Source: Bacteroidota bacterium
GTDB lineage: Bacteria > Bacteroidota > Bacteroidia > Chitinophagales > Chitinophagaceae
Assembly (NCBI GenBank): GCA_029778965.1
Contig: JAKPBL010000431.1
Span: forward strand, 1 to 8,146
DNA: 8,146 nucleotides
Reading direction: 5' to 3'
A program made the translations under genes and the position numbers. Positions 6,195 through 8,146 of this stretch are shown in pieces. The notes under the pieces are model-generated. The model ran no database searches and was not told the origin of the DNA. It saw only the letters and a program-made list of their open reading frames with translations. Every line of letters begins with the position of its first letter. Position 1 is the stretch's first letter.

Positions 6195-6250
6195 TGCAAG
6201 CGCAAATTAAGCCATATCCGTTATTTTCGTTTTACCGTTAAAATAGAAGT

Positions 6251-7093
6251 ATGGCGATTTTGATAGCAGACAGCGGCGCCACCAAATGCGAATGGACGGT
6301 GGTGGAGCGGGAAAAAAGCAGGAAGACGGTGTTTACCGGTGGAATCAGTCCCTATTTTCTCAATGGGGCGCAGATTATCGAGCTGACGACCCGCGACCTC
6401 CTGCCGGAGATCCGGAAATATGCCATTACCGATATTTACTATTATGGTACCGGCTGCAAGAATGCCGATAACCGGAAAATGATCGCCAAAGCACTATCGG
6501 TCGTTTTTCCGGGGGCCAAAGTAACGGTTGATACCGATCTGCTCGCCGCGGCCCGCTCGGTTTGCGGGCAAGACAAGGGAATTGCCTGTATTTTGGGTAC
6601 AGGCTGCAATTCGGCCTATTACAACGGGTCAAAGGTGGTTAAAAACAGCCCGGGGCTGGGCTACGTGCTGGGCGATGAGGGTAGCGGCGCCTACCTGGGG
6701 AAAAAGGTATTACAATATTATCTATACAATACGTTCGATGAAGAGCTGCGGTACCGTTTCGAAGAAAAATTCCACCTGTCGGAAACCGACATCCTCGACC
6801 GGGTCTATAAGCAGCCGATGCCCAATCGCTTCCTGGCCAGCTTTACGATGTTCCTGGCCGAAAACCGCGGGCATTTTATGGTAGAGAACATTGTCGAAGA
6901 CGGACTGAACGATTTCTTCTTTTATCACCTCAACAAATACAACGAGAGCTGGAAGTACCCGGTTCATTTTGTCGGCAGTGTGGCATTTGGATTCAGAGAT
7001 GTGATCGCCGAACTTTGCCGTAGTTATGAGTTCGAGCTCGGTAAGATCGTACAGAATCCGATGGGCGGACTAATAACCTATCATGCTCACTAA
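6251..7093 (+). CDS. MurNAc/GlcNAc kinase (MurK-like, BadF/BadG/BcrA/BcrD ATPase family)
   Basis: This 280-residue cytosolic sugar kinase has the ASKHA (actin/hexokinase) fold. The phosphate-1 loop is IADSGATKCEW (5-15) with Asp7. VDTDLLAAAR (93-102) supplies the likely catalytic Asp96. The phosphate-2 loop is ILGTGCNSAYY (114-124), GLGYVLGDEGSGAYLG (135-150) binds sugar and phosphate, and FVGSVAFGF (240-248) is the adenosine loop. Length and motifs match the small BadF-type N-acetylglucosamine kinases. Directly upstream of murQ, a kinase of this family is expected to make MurNAc-6-phosphate, as reported for MurK of Tannerella forsythia and Clostridium acetobutylicum (the latter also uses GlcNAc). 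Which sugar this enzyme prefers cannot be read from sequence. The ATG at 6251 is the only reasonable start, with the phosphate loop beginning four residues later. The stop is 4 bases before the preferred murQ ATG, indicating a coupled operon. Confidence 0.87.
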   Translation: MAILIADSGATKCEWTVVEREKSRKTVFTGGISPYFLNGAQIIELTTRDLLPEIRKYAITDIYYYGTGCKNADNRKMIAKALSVVFPGAKVTVDTDLLAAARSVCGQDKGIACILGTGCNSAYYNGSKVVKNSPGLGYVLGDEGSGAYLGKKVLQYYLYNTFDEELRYRFEEKFHLSETDILDRVYKQPMPNRFLASFTMFLAENRGHFMVENIVEDGLNDFFFYHLNKYNESWKYPVHFVGSVAFGFRDVIAELCRSYEFELGKIVQNPMGGLITYHAH

Positions 7094-7097
7094 CCAT

Positions 7098-7919
7098 ATG
7101 GAAAAATTTGTAAAAATCACCGAGCAGGACAGCCATTACCGTCATCTCGAGAAGATGAGCGTAACCGAGCTGCTGCAGCATATTAACGACGAAGACAAAC
7201 AGGTGCCGCTGGCGGTGGAAAGAGCCATCCCCCAGATAGAGCCGCTGGTACAGGCAGTGGCAGATAAGATGCTGGCGGGCGGGCGCCTTTTCTATATCGG
7301 CGCCGGCACCTCGGGCCGCCTGGGTATTTTGGACGCCAGCGAAATACCGCCTACCTATGGTATGCCACCGGGCTGGGTGATCGGTGTTATTGCGGGTGGT
7401 ACCACCGCTATTCAAAACGCGGTGGAGAATGCCGAAGACGATCGCGAGCAGGGCTGGAAAGACCTGCTGCTGCACCAGGTATCGGAAAAAGATGTAGTAG
7501 TGGGCATTGCTGCCAGCGGAACTACGCCGTATGTGATCGGCGCGCTGAAACATTGCCGCGAAAACGGCATTGTTACCGGGTCGATTTCCTGTAACCCCTC
7601 GGCGCCCATCAGTGTGGAAGCTGACTACCCGGTGGAAGTGGTGGTAGGGCCGGAAGTGGTTACCGGCAGCACCCGTATGAAAAGCGGCACGGCGCAGAAA
7701 CTGGTATTGAACATGATCTCTACCTCGGTGATGATTCAGATCGGCCGGGTGGAAGACAATAAGATGGTAAACATGCAGCTCAGCAATGAAAAGATTGTGG
7801 ACCGGGGTACGAAGATGGTGATGTCGGCGCTGAAACTCAACGACTATGACCTGGCCCGCAGCCTGTTGTTGCAATGGGGCAGCGTCAAGAAAGCAGTTGA
7901 CAATTATGCACGACATTGA
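7098..7919 (+). CDS. murQ: N-acetylmuramic acid 6-phosphate etherase
   Basis: This 273-residue enzyme removes the D-lactyl ether from MurNAc-6-phosphate to give GlcNAc-6-phosphate and D-lactate in peptidoglycan salvage. Conserved segments in order: ITEQDSHYRHLEKMSVTELL (7-26); the SIS-domain phosphosugar loop IGAGTSGRLGILDASEIPPT (67-86); IAGGTTAIQNAVENAEDD (98-115); IAASGTTPYVIGAL, the second SIS phosphate loop; and VTGSTRMKSGTAQK. By alignment with E. coli MurQ, Glu82 and Glu113 correspond to the catalytic Glu83 and Glu114, at the same spacing. It is about 25 residues shorter than E. coli MurQ at the C-terminal end, as is common in Bacteroidota. I prefer the ATG at 7098, which gives the usual MEKFVKITEQ start; an ATG at 7083, overlapping the kinase gene, would add five residues. 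It is co-directional with the kinase gene (4-bp gap) and overlaps the next gene by 14 bases. Confidence 0.95.
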   Translation: MEKFVKITEQDSHYRHLEKMSVTELLQHINDEDKQVPLAVERAIPQIEPLVQAVADKMLAGGRLFYIGAGTSGRLGILDASEIPPTYGMPPGWVIGVIAGGTTAIQNAVENAEDDREQGWKDLLLHQVSEKDVVVGIAASGTTPYVIGALKHCRENGIVTGSISCNPSAPISVEADYPVEVVVGPEVVTGSTRMKSGTAQKLVLNMISTSVMIQIGRVEDNKMVNMQLSNEKIVDRGTKMVMSALKLNDYDLARSLLLQWGSVKKAVDNYARH

Positions 7920-8146
7920 ACCATTTTATAACTGGCGGCATATCTATGTAAGCGAAGAAGACGAGCGGTCGCCCTTCTTCGGGCGGGCTTATTCGGAGTT
8001 CGAGTTTTCGCAGGTCATCTACAATTATTATATCCATCCCCAATGGGATGAGTTCGGTTCGCGTACCCTCTACCTGAAAGTGCTGATGGCCGATTACGAC
8101 GAAGGTTATGCGATCATAGAATTACTGGGCGAATGGAACGACGCCA
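7906..8146 (+). CDS. Uncharacterised protein overlapping murQ, N-terminal part
   Basis: An ATG at 7906 lies inside the last codons of murQ, in another frame, and the frame stays open for 80 codons to the window end, so the 3' end is missing. The sequence begins MHDIEPFYNWRHIYVSEEDE and is rich in Tyr, Trp, Phe and acidic residues. Landmarks are FFGRAYSEFEFSQVIYNYYI (about 24-43), PQWDEFGSRTLYLKVLMADY (about 45-64) and EGYAIIELLGEWNDA at the end. It has no signal peptide or membrane helix so far, and looks like a soluble alpha/beta protein. I recognise it only as the type of conserved hypothetical protein found in Bacteroidota; I assign no function. The 14-base overlap implies translational coupling with murQ and suggests a role near amino-sugar or cell-wall salvage. 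Coding is supported by the overlap geometry and continuous GC-rich codon use like that of the neighbours. Confidence 0.75.
   Translation, partial: MHDIEPFYNWRHIYVSEEDERSPFFGRAYSEFEFSQVIYNYYIHPQWDEFGSRTLYLKVLMADYDEGYAIIELLGEWNDA

Noticed and set aside
6195..6250. Bacteroidota-type promoters in the divergent gap between the protease and kinase genes
   Set aside because: TATTTTCG (6222-6229, +) and TTAATTTG (- strand) each miss the TAnnTTTG element by one base, and no TTG box lies at proper distance (25 bases on +, none on -). Promoters must be in or near here, but I cannot place them.
6993..7916. 307-codon open frame on - opposite murQ
   Set aside because: It mirrors murQ codons; the His/Arg-rich product has no domain, and murQ on + is certain.

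Overview
The window looks like chromosomal DNA from a Bacteroidota bacterium, most likely a Chitinophagaceae-type soil or water organism. Grounds are the moderate GC, the near absence of Shine-Dalgarno sites before starts, and the protein families: a small ECF sigma factor with a two-helix membrane anti-sigma protein, a DUF6249-like membrane protein, a CtpA-type S41 protease, and a MurK-like kinase next to MurQ. The taxonomic call is inference. I see no insertion sequence, prophage, CRISPR array, tRNA or rRNA. Genes are tightly packed and no gap exceeds about 240 bases.

Left part (1-2860): the 3' end of a cytosolic amidohydrolase on + meets, 1 bp apart, a secreted alkaline-phosphatase-superfamily phosphodiesterase on -. 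Upstream of that, on the same strand, is an APH-fold sugar kinase resembling N-acetylhexosamine 1-kinase (NahK). Two inverted repeats lie just upstream of the phosphodiesterase and the kinase.

Middle part (2861-4606): an ECF sigma factor and its probable anti-sigma partner form a two-gene unit on -. A small three-helix membrane protein is divergent on +. The divergent region carries the most interesting signal of the window. The same two-part motif, GTAACCT then GTCT(A/G)A with identical spacing (GTAAC to CGTC/TGTC, 17 bases between), occurs three times: once on - directly before the sigma gene and twice on +, exactly 80 bases apart, before the membrane protein gene. This has the form of an ECF promoter set, and I infer an autoregulated sigma/anti-sigma pair that also drives the membrane protein.

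Right part (4593-8146): a membrane-anchored carboxy-terminal processing protease on - is divergent, across 56 bp, from a compact + strand operon: MurK-like amino-sugar kinase, MurQ (MurNAc-6-phosphate etherase), and the 5' part of an unrecognised gene that overlaps murQ by 14 bases. The kinase and MurQ together would phosphorylate MurNAc/GlcNAc and cleave the lactyl ether to give GlcNAc-6-phosphate, a peptidoglycan salvage route. The NahK-like kinase 3.5 kb away is a second candidate amino-sugar kinase.
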